This document shows, in pieces, positions 42,772 to 53,463 of a DNA stretch of 64,000 nucleotides (the stretch's first letter is position 1; each line of letters opens with the position of its first letter). The notes below the pieces were generated by a model. It saw only the letters and a program-made list of their open reading frames with translations, had not been told where the DNA came from and made no database searches. This DNA is from an actinobacterium SCGC AAA044-N04 (lineage in GTDB: Bacteria > Actinomycetota > Actinomycetes > Nanopelagicales > Nanopelagicaceae): positions 420,708 to 484,707 of the forward strand of contig KB900456.1 of NCBI GenBank assembly GCA_000378885.1. The letters run 5' to 3'. Position numbers and translations under genes: made by a program.

Positions 42772-43193
42772 TGTCTGCTCGCAGTAAAGCAAGAAAGCAA
42801 GCTTTAGACCTGCTCTTTGAAGCTGATATTCGTGGGACTAATGCTTTAGATACTCTCAACCTGAGAGATATTGTTGAAGAGGGACCTGATGCCAGGCCTA
42901 TACGCGAATACACACGCTCTCTTATTACTGGCGTGAGTGAAAATACACGAAAGATAGATGAACTCATTACGACCTATGCCCAAGGCTGGGATATGGATCG
43001 ACTTCCAAATGTGGATCGCAACATCTTGCGCTTAGCTATCTATGAGATTTTATGGGCTTCAGATATTCCTGACAGCGTTGCTATTGATGAGGCATTGTCG
43101 TTGGCTAAGGAGCTCTCAACTGATGATTCATCAGGTTTCATCCACGGTGTTTTAGGTCGTATTTCATCGCTTAAAGAGAACTTGTCTCTTTAG
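42771..43193 (+). CDS. nusB: Transcription antitermination protein NusB
   Basis: ARSKARKQALDLLFEADIRG, RLPNVDRNILRLAIYEIL. Confidence 0.96.
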   Translation: MSARSKARKQALDLLFEADIRGTNALDTLNLRDIVEEGPDARPIREYTRSLITGVSENTRKIDELITTYAQGWDMDRLPNVDRNILRLAIYEILWASDIPDSVAIDEALSLAKELSTDDSSGFIHGVLGRISSLKENLSL

Positions 43194-43668
43194 TTTCAAA
43201 AAGCAGTTTGTTTTGGGCTAGATACGTTGCAAACTCGACAGAACTGCAACCTATGGTGATTGTCAGAAATTCGATATCACTTTTGCGCAAAGACAATATC
43301 TCACCATTGAAATCCTGGCGTTCTTTAATGATCCCTAATAGAAATGAGAATAGGATCTCTTGAGTTGGGGTCTTTTTCTCCGCAGAGGTAGCAAGGGCCT
43401 TAATTCTGCGCAAATCAATCACGATGTCTCTTTCAACGCTTTGGGTGGGAGAAAGCCCAGTCAAGAGATATACCAATGGAACTTCATAGAACTCTGCGAG
43501 TTCAATGGCTTTTGAAACACTTAACGACCTATCTCCCCGTTCATAGGAGCCCAACGCCACAGCCCGTAGCTTTCTATGGCTTTCAATTTCCACTTCGGCC
43601 AGAGTGAGGTTTCGGGACAATCGTATTGCGCGAAGGCGAGCGGCGATTTCTTCTATTTCTTTTCTCAT
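43171..43668 (-). CDS. bldD: BldD-family HTH regulator
   Basis: LRAIRLSRNLTLAEVEIESHRKLRAVALGSYERGDRSLSVSKAIELAEFYEVPLVYLL; C-terminal FNGEILSLRKSDIEFL; between nusB and pyrR as in actinobacteria. Confidence 0.85.
   Translation of the reverse strand: MRKEIEEIAARLRAIRLSRNLTLAEVEIESHRKLRAVALGSYERGDRSLSVSKAIELAEFYEVPLVYLLTGLSPTQSVERDIVIDLRRIKALATSAEKKTPTQEILFSFLLGIIKERQDFNGEILSLRKSDIEFLTITIGCSSVEFATYLAQNKLLFETKETSSL
43173..43191. terminator. Candidate bidirectional hairpin in the overlapping 3' ends of nusB and bldD
   Basis: AAAGAGA-ACTTG-TCTCTTT perfect 7-bp stem. Confidence 0.45.
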
Positions 43669-43680
43669 GGGGTAAGGCTA
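43669..43680 (-). promoter_or_regulatory. Candidate leaderless promoter of bldD (TAGCCT-N6-ATG)
   Basis: Minus strand TAGCCT-TACCCC-ATG. Confidence 0.55.
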
Positions 43681-43761
43681 GAGATGTGATGCCACACCCA
43701 TTTTTGGGTATCCACAGGTTCTATAAGTTGCTGATATAGTCTGCTCCGCATCCTTTAACGA

Positions 43762-43779
43762 CCCATCCTGCGAGGTGGG
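43762..43779 (+). promoter_or_regulatory. Candidate PyrR-binding hairpin in the pyr operon leader
   Basis: CCCATCCTGCGAGGTGGG: CCCA/TGGG stem enclosing AUCCUGCGAGGU, matching the core of the PyrR binding-loop consensus; overlaps the RBS region of pyrR. Confidence 0.7.
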
Positions 43780-43792
43780 GAAGGAGATTTAC

Positions 43793-44326
43793 ATGAGCGT
43801 AGCCCTGTCCGCACAGGATATTTCACGTGCGTTGACCCGCATTTCCCATGAGATCTTAGAAAAAAATCTTGGTTCCTCCGAAATTACCATTCTAGGTATT
43901 CCAACTCGAGGTGCTCACTTAGCTGCACGCATCGCAGCAATTATGAATTCTATTGAAGGTAAAGAGATCGCCCACGGAACCCTCGATATCACCTTATATA
44001 GAGATGATCTGCGCCTTCGTGCTCCTCGCGCAATCATGCCTACATTCATCCCACCGATTGGCATTCAAGGAAGAGATGTCATCTTGATTGATGATGTCTT
44101 GTATTCAGGGCGCACAATACGAGCCGCTTTAGATGCTCTCGGAGAAGTAGGACGTCCACGCACCGTTCAATTAGCAGTTCTTGTCGATAGAGGTCATCGC
44201 CAACTGCCTATACGTGCTGATTTTGTTGGAAAGAACTTACCGACATCAGAAAAGCAATCGGTCAGGGTTTCATTGACTGAGATAGATGGTGTCGATGAAG
44301 TTGTTATCGAAGGGGAGGCGAACTAA
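43793..44326 (+). CDS. pyrR: Bifunctional pyr operon regulator / uracil phosphoribosyltransferase
   Basis: [38 protein letters not shown] 43793 after AAGGAG. Confidence 0.97.
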   Translation: MSVALSAQDISRALTRISHEILEKNLGSSEITILGIPTRGAHLAARIAAIMNSIEGKEIAHGTLDITLYRDDLRLRAPRAIMPTFIPPIGIQGRDVILIDDVLYSGRTIRAALDALGEVGRPRTVQLAVLVDRGHRQLPIRADFVGKNLPTSEKQSVRVSLTEIDGVDEVVIEGEAN

Positions 44327-45273
44327 TGCGCCACTTACTATCCATCAATGATTTAAGTGCAACCGATGCGATCGGAATCCTCGATACAGCAACAGAGTTA
44401 GCCCGCATCAATGATGGACAAGTAAAAAAGCTACCTACGCTGCGTGGTCGCACGATAGTCAATCTTTTTGCTGAAGACTCCACACGCACAAGAATCTCTT
44501 TTGAAGCAGCCGCTAAGCGCCTGTCAGCCGATGTAATTAACTTCTCAGCCAAGGGTTCCAGTCTTAGCAAAGGTGAGTCACTGAAAGATACAGCGCAAAC
44601 TTTGCAAGCTATGGGTGCCGATGCGGTTGTCATCCGTCACTCTGCCTCCGGTGCTGCCCAACGTCTGGCAGATCTTGAATGGATGTCAGGAAGTGTTATT
44701 AACGCAGGCGATGGAACTCATGAACATCCCAGCCAGGCCCTGCTTGATGCTTTCACGATTCGAAAGCACCTTGGAAAAGGCGCAAGTGATTTGAAAGGTT
44801 TGCGCATTGCAATCGTCGGAGATGTGTTGCACTCTCGAGTCGCACGTTCAAACGTGTTGCTTCTATCAATGCTTGGTGCCGATGTTGTTCTCGTTGCTCC
44901 ACCGACTTTATTGCCAGTTGGCGTTGAAAACTGGCCCGCAACTATTTCTTATGATTTTGATTCAGTTATTCCTAATGTAGATGCAATCATGATGCTGCGC
45001 GTGCAGCAAGAGCGCATGAGTGATCTCTTCTTTCCTAACTCGCGTGAATATTCACGCTACTTCGGACTCAATTCCGAAAGAATGTCAGTTATGGCTAAAC
45101 ACGCCATCGTGATGCACCCAGGTCCCATGAATCGCGGTTTAGAAATTGCAGCAGATGTGGCAGATAGTGCTCGCTCTGTAATCGTAGAACAAGTTACTAA
45201 TGGAGTAAATGTACGCATGGCAATCTTGTATGTCTTACTTGCTGGCGGACCTTTAGAAGTGGGGAGCAACTAA
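44326..45273 (+). CDS. pyrB: Aspartate carbamoyltransferase catalytic subunit
   Basis: [43 protein letters not shown]. Confidence 0.98.
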   Translation: MRHLLSINDLSATDAIGILDTATELARINDGQVKKLPTLRGRTIVNLFAEDSTRTRISFEAAAKRLSADVINFSAKGSSLSKGESLKDTAQTLQAMGADAVVIRHSASGAAQRLADLEWMSGSVINAGDGTHEHPSQALLDAFTIRKHLGKGASDLKGLRIAIVGDVLHSRVARSNVLLLSMLGADVVLVAPPTLLPVGVENWPATISYDFDSVIPNVDAIMMLRVQQERMSDLFFPNSREYSRYFGLNSERMSVMAKHAIVMHPGPMNRGLEIAADVADSARSVIVEQVTNGVNVRMAILYVLLAGGPLEVGSN

Positions 45274-46580
45274 TGACTACACAACGTTTTCTACTCAAAG
45301 GTGGCAAAGTTCTAGGAGCTGACACTGCTGATCTCTTGATTAGCAACGGTCGAATTGAGGCAATGTCTGCATCGATTACAGATGAAAGCGCAACTGTTAT
45401 AGATCTCAAAGGCAGCGTTGTATTGCCAGGTCTAGTTGATCTTCATACTCATTTGCGCGAACCAGGGCGCGAAGATAGCGAAACAGTTGCAAGTGCAAGT
45501 AGGGCTGGCGCAAAAGGTGGTTTCACTGCTCTCTCGGCAATGGCTAACACTTCACCTGTTGCAGATACTGCTGGAGTGGTCGAACAGGTTTATCGCTTAG
45601 GACAAGAAGCAGGCTTAGTTGATGTATTTCCAATCGGAGCTGTCACACAAGGACTTAAAGGAGAGCAACTTTCTGAAATAGGTGCGATGGCTGATTCAGT
45701 GGCTCGTGTCCGAGTCTTTAGTGATGATGGCAACTGCGTCTTTGATCCTTTGGTAATGCGCAGAGCTTTGGAATACATCAAGAAATTTGATGGCGTCATT
45801 GCACAGCATGCCCAAGAACCACGCTTAACTGTTGGTTCGCAAATGAATGAAGGAGTTGTTAGTTCAAAGTTGGGCTTGAAGGGTTGGCCAGCTATTGCTG
45901 AAGAAGCGATTATCGCAAGAGATGTTTTGTTGGCAGATCATGTTCAATCACGTTTACACATCTGTCATGTCACAACTGCTGGGGGAGTAGAGATTATTCG
46001 CTGGGCAAAGGCGCGCGGCATCCAAGTCACTGCTGAAGTAACACCTCATCACCTTTTGCTAACAGATGATTTAGCAAGTTCCTATGATCCAGTCTTTAAA
46101 GTCAATCCACCACTTCGCACCGAACGTGATGTAATTGCACTTCGGGAAGCTCTTGCAGATGGAACTATCGACATCGTTGCAACAGATCATGCCCCTCATA
46201 CAAGTGAAACTAAAGACTGTGAATGGGCTGAGGCTTCATTTGGCATGATTGGATTAGAGACAGCTCTATCTATTGTTACAAAAACTATGGTGGAGAGTGG
46301 GCTTCTTGACTGGGCAGGTGTTGCCCAGCGTATGTCTACTGCTCCAGCATCAATCGGTCGTTACGCACATCATGGTCAACAACTTGTAGTGGGAGCACCT
46401 GCACATATAACTGTGATTAATCCAACCAAGAGTTGGGTCGTAGATCGCGATTTGGTTCTCTCTAAAAGCCGCAATACTCCATACCATGGGTATGAATTGC
46501 CAGGATTGGTTACACACACCTTCTTCGCAGGGCAAGCAACAATGCTTGATTCGAAAGTTATAGACAAGGCGGTGCAGTAA
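45273..46580 (+). CDS. pyrC: Dihydroorotase
   Basis: LPGLVDLHTHLREPGREDSET, ATDHAPHT. Confidence 0.97.
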   Translation: MTTQRFLLKGGKVLGADTADLLISNGRIEAMSASITDESATVIDLKGSVVLPGLVDLHTHLREPGREDSETVASASRAGAKGGFTALSAMANTSPVADTAGVVEQVYRLGQEAGLVDVFPIGAVTQGLKGEQLSEIGAMADSVARVRVFSDDGNCVFDPLVMRRALEYIKKFDGVIAQHAQEPRLTVGSQMNEGVVSSKLGLKGWPAIAEEAIIARDVLLADHVQSRLHICHVTTAGGVEIIRWAKARGIQVTAEVTPHHLLLTDDLASSYDPVFKVNPPLRTERDVIALREALADGTIDIVATDHAPHTSETKDCEWAEASFGMIGLETALSIVTKTMVESGLLDWAGVAQRMSTAPASIGRYAHHGQQLVVGAPAHITVINPTKSWVVDRDLVLSKSRNTPYHGYELPGLVTHTFFAGQATMLDSKVIDKAVQ

Positions 46581-47695
46581 TGGCACATGCATATCTTGTT
46601 CTAGATGATGGACGAATTTTCGAGGGGCGTTCGTGGGGTGCAACTGGGCGCACTTTTGGCGAAGCTGTATTTCAAACAGGCATGACGGGATATCAAGAGA
46701 CCCTGACTGATCCTTCGTATCACAAGCAAGTGGTCGTGATGACCGCTCCACATATTGGTAATACCGGAATGAATACTCAAGATAATGAATCGTCAAAAAT
46801 ATGGGTGGCCGGTTTTGTTGTCCGTAATCCATCGACGTTAACTTCTAATTGGCGTTCAGAAAGTGATTTAGAAGCGGAGTTAATCTCGCAGAATCTGGTT
46901 GGGATTCAAGGAGTTGATACACGCGCAATTACTCGTCACCTTCGTGATCGCGGAGCAATGCGCGTCGGAATATTTTCCAGCCTAGAACTAACACGAGAGG
47001 AGATGGTGGTTGAGGTTCGAAAGTCACCTCACATGGCCGGCGCTCACTTGGTTCAAGATGTTTCAACTCCAAAAACATATGTTGTTCCAGCTGTTGGTAA
47101 AAAGAGGTTTGTGGTTGCAGCCCTGGATCTAGGTATCAAGGCGGCAACACCAAGAATGCTTGCAGAGCGAGGCGTTGAAGTCCATGTAATGCCTCATGAT
47201 TCAACTTTTGAACAGATTCAAGCAATTCATCCAGATGGCGTTTTCTTGTCTAATGGTCCCGGAGATCCGGCAACAATGATCGAAACAATCGAGCTTGTTC
47301 GACAAGTGTTAGCTGCGCATATTCCTATCTTTGGAATTTGTTTTGGCCACCAAATTCTTGGTCGTGCACTTGGCTTTGAAACTTATAAGTTGCAGTTTGG
47401 TCACCGTGGTATTAATCAGCCGGTTATTGATAAGAACACACAAAGGGTTGAAATCACGGCGCACAACCATGGTTTTGCTCTCAAAGCGCCTACCGATACT
47501 CAGTTCACAACTGTTTATGGTCCTGGTGAAGTTACGCACGTGTGTCTTAACGATGGTGTCGTTGAGGGTTTGCAACTACTAGAAGGTGCAGCCTTCTCAG
47601 TTCAGTATCACCCAGAGGCCGCAGCCGGCCCACATGATGCTGCCTATCTTTTTGATCACTTCACAGATTTGATGGGAAAGAAGGTGAAGGCCTAA
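46580..47695 (+). CDS. carA: Carbamoyl-phosphate synthase small subunit
   Basis: [51 protein letters not shown]. Confidence 0.98.
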   Translation: MAHAYLVLDDGRIFEGRSWGATGRTFGEAVFQTGMTGYQETLTDPSYHKQVVVMTAPHIGNTGMNTQDNESSKIWVAGFVVRNPSTLTSNWRSESDLEAELISQNLVGIQGVDTRAITRHLRDRGAMRVGIFSSLELTREEMVVEVRKSPHMAGAHLVQDVSTPKTYVVPAVGKKRFVVAALDLGIKAATPRMLAERGVEVHVMPHDSTFEQIQAIHPDGVFLSNGPGDPATMIETIELVRQVLAAHIPIFGICFGHQILGRALGFETYKLQFGHRGINQPVIDKNTQRVEITAHNHGFALKAPTDTQFTTVYGPGEVTHVCLNDGVVEGLQLLEGAAFSVQYHPEAAAGPHDAAYLFDHFTDLMGKKVKA

Positions 47696-50600
47696 TGCCT
47701 CTAGATCCTTCGATTAAAAGTGTTCTGGTAATTGGAAGTGGTCCAATCGTTATTGGTCAGGCATGTGAATTCGATTATTCAGGAACACAAGCGTGCCGCG
47801 TGCTTCGTTCTGAAGGTATTCGAGTCATATTGGTCAACTCAAACCCAGCAACAATTATGACTGATCCTGAGTTTGCAGATGCTACCTATATCGAACCAAT
47901 CACTTCAGAAATTATTGAAAAGATTATTGCACTAGAAAAACCAGATGCAGTTTTGGCAACTCTCGGTGGTCAAACAGCGCTCAATGCTGCAATTGGTCTT
48001 TTTGAACAAGGAATATTGGCGAAGTACGGTGTCAAACTCATCGGTGCTGACGTTCCTGCAATTCAACGTGGTGAAAACCGTGAATTGTTCAGAGGTATCG
48101 TTGAAAAAGTTGGGGGAGAATCAGCTAAGTCCGTCATTTGTCACACGATGGATGAAATCTTCGCAGCTGTTGTGCAGCTGAACTATCCAGTGGTTGTGCG
48201 ACCCTCTTTTACTATGGGTGGTCTTGGTTCGGGTATTGCCTTTAATGAAGAAGAACTCAATCAAATTGCCGGAGCTGGATTGCGTCATAGTCCAACCTCT
48301 GAAGTTCTTCTAGAAGAGTCGATTTTGGGTTGGAAAGAGTATGAGCTTGAGGTCATGCGTGATCACAAGGACAACGTGGTCATTGTTTGTACCATTGAAA
48401 ATCTTGATCCTATGGGTACTCACACCGGAGATTCCATCACCGTTGCACCTGCTATGACTTTGACCGATGTTGAATATCAAAAGCTACGCGATCTCTCTAT
48501 CGACATCATCCGTGAAGTAGGCGTGGCAACCGGTGGCTGCAATATCCAATTTGCAGTCAATCCTGAAAATGGTCGAATCATTGTTATTGAGATGAACCCG
48601 AGAGTTTCAAGATCAAGTGCGTTAGCATCAAAGGCAACTGGTTTTCCAATCGCAAAGATTGCAACAAAGCTAGCAATCGGTTACACCCTCGATGAAATAC
48701 AGAACGACATCACCAAGACCACCCCAGCCTCATTTGAGCCAACCCTTGACTATGTAGTTGTTAAAGTCCCACGTTTTGCTTTCGAGAAATTCGCCGATGC
48801 TGATCCGCGCCTAACAACAACGATGAAGAGTGTTGGTGAGGCAATGGCAATAGGTCGCTCGTTCTCAGAAGCGCTCATGAAGGCGCTGCGCTCACTTGAG
48901 CGAAAAGAAGCGATCTTTACTTGGCCGCAGATAAGTGAACAAGAGAAAGCAAATCTCTTAGTTTCAATGAAAATTCCCACGGAATATCGACTTCAACAAG
49001 TTCAGAAGGCGATGTGGGCAGGCGCCTCCATTGAGGAGGTCTTTGCTGCAACCAAGATTGATCCATGGTATTTGCGACAGATTCAAATCATCAATGAGCA
49101 GGCCTATGCGCTAACACAACTGGGTGAACTGACGGCTGAGAAACTACGCGAGGCTAAAGGCAATGGCTTTTCAGATAATCAGATTGCAGTTTTGCGTGGT
49201 TTGCAAGAAGAAGACATCCGTCGTGAGCGTCATCATCTAGGAATTCGCCCGGTTTATAAGACTGTAGACACATGCGCAGCGGAGTTTGAAGCTTTCACGC
49301 CTTATCACTACTCATCCTATGAAGAGGAGAGTGAAGTAAAACCTCGGACTACACCTGCTGTCATTATTTTAGGCAGCGGACCAAATCGAATCGGCCAAGG
49401 CATTGAATTTGATTACTCTTGTGTTCACGCATCCTTTGTCTTGCGCGAAGCAGGTTATGAAACAATCATGGTCAACTGCAATCCTGAGACCGTCTCGACA
49501 GATTACGACACAAGTAATCGTCTCTATTTTGAACCATTAACACTTGAAGATGTTATAGAAGTTGTCCATGCAGAATCACTTGCAGGTCCAGTTCTAGGTG
49601 TAATAACGCAATTAGGTGGACAAACACCTCTAGGTCTTGCTGCAGGTTTAAAGGCTGCGGAAATTACGATTCTTGGCACATCACCAGATGCAATCAACTT
49701 GGCTGAAGAGCGTGGGGCATTTGGAAATATTCTTAGTGAACAGGGCTTAACCGCTCCAGAATTTGGAATGGCAGCTTCGCAATTAGAGGCAATAACAATT
49801 GCTCACAGAATTGGATATCCAGTACTGGTTCGACCTTCGTTCGTTTTGGGTGGACGCGGTATGGAAATTGTCTATGACGATGCCGCGTTGGCTGGTTTCA
49901 TCACACGTGCCACAGATATAACGCCGGATCACCCAGTTTTAGTTGATCGGTTCTTGGATAGTGCCATTGAAATCGATGTTGATGCTCTCTTTGATGGCCA
50001 CGAACTTTTTCTAGGCGGCGTAATGGAGCACATAGAAGAAGCCGGTATTCACAGCGGTGATAGCGCCTGTGTTCTGCCATCAATGACTGTCACGCCAGCT
50101 CAACTCATTGAGATTCGACAAGCAACTGAAAAGATTGCACGTGGCGTAGATGTGCGGGGTTTGATCAATATTCAGTTCGCAATAGCTGAAAATGTTTTGT
50201 ATGTATTAGAAGCTAATCCTCGAGCATCTAGAACTGTTCCATTTGTTAGTAAAGCAACAGGTGTTCCGCTAGCCAAGGCTGCTGCCAGAATTGCAGTAGG
50301 TGCGACAATTGCCGAGCTTCGTAGCCAAGCACTTCTACCAGCCAGCGGAGATGGAGTTGCAAAGGGCATTTCAGTTAAGGAAGCTGTTCTTCCTTGGAAT
50401 AGATTCCGCCGAAGTGATGGTCGTGGTGTTGATGCTGTACTAGGACCAGAGATGAGATCCACTGGAGAAGTTATGGGAATCTCTCCTACCTTTGGTGAGA
50501 GTTATGCAAAGAGTCAGATTGCAGCTTTTGGCCCACTTCCCAAATCCGGCACAGTCTTTATCTCGTTGGCCGATAAGGACAAAGAATCGGGAATCCAAGC

Positions 50601-50955
50601 AGCGCTTGGATTGCAAGGGTGTGGATTTAGAATCCTAGCCACGGAGGGAACTGCCGGCTTTTTAAATAAGCATGGCGTAACGTGCGTGACTGTGCGAAAG
50701 AACTCTGAAGGAACTGGGCCTATGGGCGAGAGAACGATTGTCGAAATCATTAACTCAGGCGATATTGATTTGGTGATCAACACCCCAGTTGGGCGAGGAA
50801 CTCGCCAAGATGGTTGGGCTATTCGCACAGCATCAGTTCAACGTTCAATTCCAATTATCACAACGACGGCTGGCTTTAGCGCCGCAGTTGAAGGTATTCG
50901 ATTCTTGCAAAGTAATAGCTTGTCCATTAAGTCTCTGCAGAAGTGGTTAGGCTAA
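47695..50955 (+). CDS. carB: Carbamoyl-phosphate synthase large subunit
   Basis: 1086 aa; [27 protein letters not shown], duplicated ATP-grasp regions. Confidence 0.98.
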   Translation: MPLDPSIKSVLVIGSGPIVIGQACEFDYSGTQACRVLRSEGIRVILVNSNPATIMTDPEFADATYIEPITSEIIEKIIALEKPDAVLATLGGQTALNAAIGLFEQGILAKYGVKLIGADVPAIQRGENRELFRGIVEKVGGESAKSVICHTMDEIFAAVVQLNYPVVVRPSFTMGGLGSGIAFNEEELNQIAGAGLRHSPTSEVLLEESILGWKEYELEVMRDHKDNVVIVCTIENLDPMGTHTGDSITVAPAMTLTDVEYQKLRDLSIDIIREVGVATGGCNIQFAVNPENGRIIVIEMNPRVSRSSALASKATGFPIAKIATKLAIGYTLDEIQNDITKTTPASFEPTLDYVVVKVPRFAFEKFADADPRLTTTMKSVGEAMAIGRSFSEALMKALRSLERKEAIFTWPQISEQEKANLLVSMKIPTEYRLQQVQKAMWAGASIEEVFAATKIDPWYLRQIQIINEQAYALTQLGELTAEKLREAKGNGFSDNQIAVLRGLQEEDIRRERHHLGIRPVYKTVDTCAAEFEAFTPYHYSSYEEESEVKPRTTPAVIILGSGPNRIGQGIEFDYSCVHASFVLREAGYETIMVNCNPETVSTDYDTSNRLYFEPLTLEDVIEVVHAESLAGPVLGVITQLGGQTPLGLAAGLKAAEITILGTSPDAINLAEERGAFGNILSEQGLTAPEFGMAASQLEAITIAHRIGYPVLVRPSFVLGGRGMEIVYDDAALAGFITRATDITPDHPVLVDRFLDSAIEIDVDALFDGHELFLGGVMEHIEEAGIHSGDSACVLPSMTVTPAQLIEIRQATEKIARGVDVRGLINIQFAIAENVLYVLEANPRASRTVPFVSKATGVPLAKAAARIAVGATIAELRSQALLPASGDGVAKGISVKEAVLPWNRFRRSDGRGVDAVLGPEMRSTGEVMGISPTFGESYAKSQIAAFGPLPKSGTVFISLADKDKESGIQAALGLQGCGFRILATEGTAGFLNKHGVTCVTVRKNSEGTGPMGERTIVEIINSGDIDLVINTPVGRGTRQDGWAIRTASVQRSIPIITTTAGFSAAVEGIRFLQSNSLSIKSLQKWLG

Positions 50956-51792
50956 ATGGCAGGCATTAATAGAAACGCGGCACAGATTCGCGCAAATATC
51001 ATAAGGAATAAGCGGGTAGGTCAATATCACCAACTTATTATTAACATAGGTGATTTGGCGCAAACGTGCCGTCCTGGAAACTTCGTAGCTATAAATGTAG
51101 GTGGCGAGAGTTCACGGATGGTTTTGCGCAGAGCTTTTGCTATCTCTCGCGTATCTACCAATTCAGTTTCCGGCGGAACAATGGAGTTGATTGTTGCACC
51201 GCATGGACAAGGTAGTAAGTGGTTATGCGCCCAAGGCGAAGGTGCGATTCTAGATATCGTCGTTCCGCTTGGCACCGCTTTTGGAATACCAACAGAGCCC
51301 GTTCAAGTTCTTCTTGTGGGTGGCGGTTATGGATCAGCGCCACTTTTTGGATTAGCTGAAGTACTCAACGCTAAAGGTTGTCGTGTGGACATGCTGCTGG
51401 GCGCAAGTACGGCTTCAAAGATTTATGCCCCTATGGAAGGCAAACGTGCCGTTAATTCCCTACGCATCTACACAGAAGATGGCTCCATGGGTCAGACCGG
51501 ACGTGTTACTGAACCTATTGCTGGATTGATACAAGATCTCAATATTGCAGTTATTTACTCCTGTGGACCAATGGCGATGCTCTCAGCCATTGATGCAATA
51601 ACTCGGGGGACAGACGTTGTTCACCAATGCGCAGTAGAGGAATCTATGGCGTGCGGCATTGGAATATGCATGACGTGTGTTTTACCGGTTGCAGATGCTG
51701 AAGGAAACATCTCGATGCTGCGCTCATGCATCGATGGACCGGTTATGGATGGATCTTTTGTTCAGTGGGACAAAGTTGGTAAAGTGCTATGA
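50956..51792 (+). CDS. pyrK: Dihydroorotate dehydrogenase electron transfer subunit
   Basis: LVGGGYGSAPLFGLAEVL, ESMACGIGICMTCVLP 2Fe-2S motif. Confidence 0.93.
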   Translation: MAGINRNAAQIRANIIRNKRVGQYHQLIINIGDLAQTCRPGNFVAINVGGESSRMVLRRAFAISRVSTNSVSGGTMELIVAPHGQGSKWLCAQGEGAILDIVVPLGTAFGIPTEPVQVLLVGGGYGSAPLFGLAEVLNAKGCRVDMLLGASTASKIYAPMEGKRAVNSLRIYTEDGSMGQTGRVTEPIAGLIQDLNIAVIYSCGPMAMLSAIDAITRGTDVVHQCAVEESMACGIGICMTCVLPVADAEGNISMLRSCIDGPVMDGSFVQWDKVGKVL

Positions 51793-52727
51793 CCGCATTG
51801 GATTTTTCAACCACTTTAGGAAATGCCTGGTTTCCCGCACCAACTTTCACCGCAAGTGGTTGCGCAAGTTCAGGACGCGAGTTATCGCAGTTTTTTGATA
51901 TCAAAACTATGGGTGGTGTTGTAACAAAGTCAGTGATGCTCAAGGCTCGCAATGGCCGAGCAACACCTCGTATGGCTGAAACACCAAGTGGAATGCTCAA
52001 TTCCATCGGTTTACAGGGCCCAGGTATTGATGCATTTTTAGCTAAAGACGTGCCATTTCTCGTTGAACAAAAAGCGCGCATCATCATTTCAATTGCTGGA
52101 GAAACCGTTGAAGAGTATTCAACCTTGGCACGTAAATTGCGCTCGGTTTCTGGCATTAGTGCTATTGAAGTCAATATTTCCTGTCCAAACGTTGAAAATA
52201 GAGGGCTGGTTTTTGCATGTGATCCTGAAGCATCTAGGCGCGTTATTGATGGTGTGCGAAGGACTATAGGTGGAGAACTACCCATCATTGCAAAACTTTC
52301 ACCTGATGTAACTGATTTGGTTTCAATTTCAAAAGGAGTTGTCGAAGCCGGTGCTGATGGTCTAGCACTGATAAATACAGTTTTGGGAATGGTTATAAAC
52401 CTGGACACTATGCGACCACATCTTGGCGGAAAAACAGGCGGTTTATCAGGTCCAGCAATCAAGCCAATAGCAGTGCGAGCTGTTTATCAAGTTCATGCTG
52501 AAATGCCACAGGTTCCTATTCTCGGTATGGGCGGAATATCTAGTGGGCGGGATGCCTTAGAGATGATTGCTGCTGGCGCAAGTGGTGTTTCAATCGGTAC
52601 AGCAAGTTTTGGTAACCCAACGGCAGTCATGTCTATCCAAAACGAACTTAAAGATTTATTAATTGCAAAGGGTTTTACTTCCTTGCGCCAAGCCATTGGT
52701 TACGCACATAGACCGGAAAGTGAGTAA
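51789..52727 (+). CDS. pyrD: Dihydroorotate dehydrogenase (class 1B-like)
   Basis: GNAWFPAPTFTASGCASSGRELSQFFDIKTMGGVVTKSV, NISCPNV. Confidence 0.95.
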   Translation: MTALDFSTTLGNAWFPAPTFTASGCASSGRELSQFFDIKTMGGVVTKSVMLKARNGRATPRMAETPSGMLNSIGLQGPGIDAFLAKDVPFLVEQKARIIISIAGETVEEYSTLARKLRSVSGISAIEVNISCPNVENRGLVFACDPEASRRVIDGVRRTIGGELPIIAKLSPDVTDLVSISKGVVEAGADGLALINTVLGMVINLDTMRPHLGGKTGGLSGPAIKPIAVRAVYQVHAEMPQVPILGMGGISSGRDALEMIAAGASGVSIGTASFGNPTAVMSIQNELKDLLIAKGFTSLRQAIGYAHRPESE

Positions 52728-52730
52728 AAC

Positions 52731-53438
52731 GTGAACAAGCCTGCACCAATTGTCTTGGCTGTCGACACAAATGATTTAGAGGTAGCTAAGGCGTGGGTGA
52801 GTGCCACTGATGGGGTCATATCGGTAGTTAAGTTGGGCTTGGAGTTTTATACGACATTTGGAAATGAAGGCATCAAGGCAATTGCCGATAGTTGCAATAC
52901 TGATATTTTCTTGGATCTTAAACTTCACGACATTCCACACACTGTTGCAGGAGCTGCCAGAGCTGTTTCAACATTGAGACCTAAGTTTCTAACAGTCCAC
53001 GCAGCCGGTGGAAGTGCGATGGTGCAAGCAGCTGCAGATGCTATGCCTTCGACTCACATAACAGGAGTCACAATTTTGACCTCTTTGTCAGAAAAGGATG
53101 TAACAGAAATTGGCTTCAGGTCTCATGCCCTTGATTCAGCAGTTGGTCTAGCAAAGATTGCGGTGGCTGGCGGGGCACGTGCCATTGTGTGTTCACCTCT
53201 TGAAATTTTGGCAATTCGCCAAAATGTGGGCGAAGAGATAACGATCATCACTCCTGGCGTTAGGCCGGCTGATACTTCTGGAGCCGATGATCAAGCTAGA
53301 ACCATGACACCGCGTGAAGCCATCGATCGTGGTGCTAATTACGTAGTTATTGGTCGTCCAATCACACAAAGTTTTGCTGATGGAGCCCAAGCCATGCGTG
53401 AGCGAGCAATAGAGCTGGCAGAACAGATTCTCAATTAA
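52731..53438 (+). CDS. pyrF: Orotidine 5'-phosphate decarboxylase
   Basis: FLDLKLHDIPHTVAGAARAV, GARAIVCSPLE, ITPGVRP. Confidence 0.97.
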   Translation: MNKPAPIVLAVDTNDLEVAKAWVSATDGVISVVKLGLEFYTTFGNEGIKAIADSCNTDIFLDLKLHDIPHTVAGAARAVSTLRPKFLTVHAAGGSAMVQAAADAMPSTHITGVTILTSLSEKDVTEIGFRSHALDSAVGLAKIAVAGGARAIVCSPLEILAIRQNVGEEITIITPGVRPADTSGADDQARTMTPREAIDRGANYVVIGRPITQSFADGAQAMRERAIELAEQILN

Positions 53439-53451
53439 CTTCACATCCAGT

Positions 53452-53463
53452 TAGGGTTAGCGC
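53452..53463 (+). promoter_or_regulatory. Candidate leaderless promoter of the mIHF-gmk fusion (TAGGGT-N6-ATG)
   Basis: TAGGGT at 53452-53457, ATG at 53464. Confidence 0.55.
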
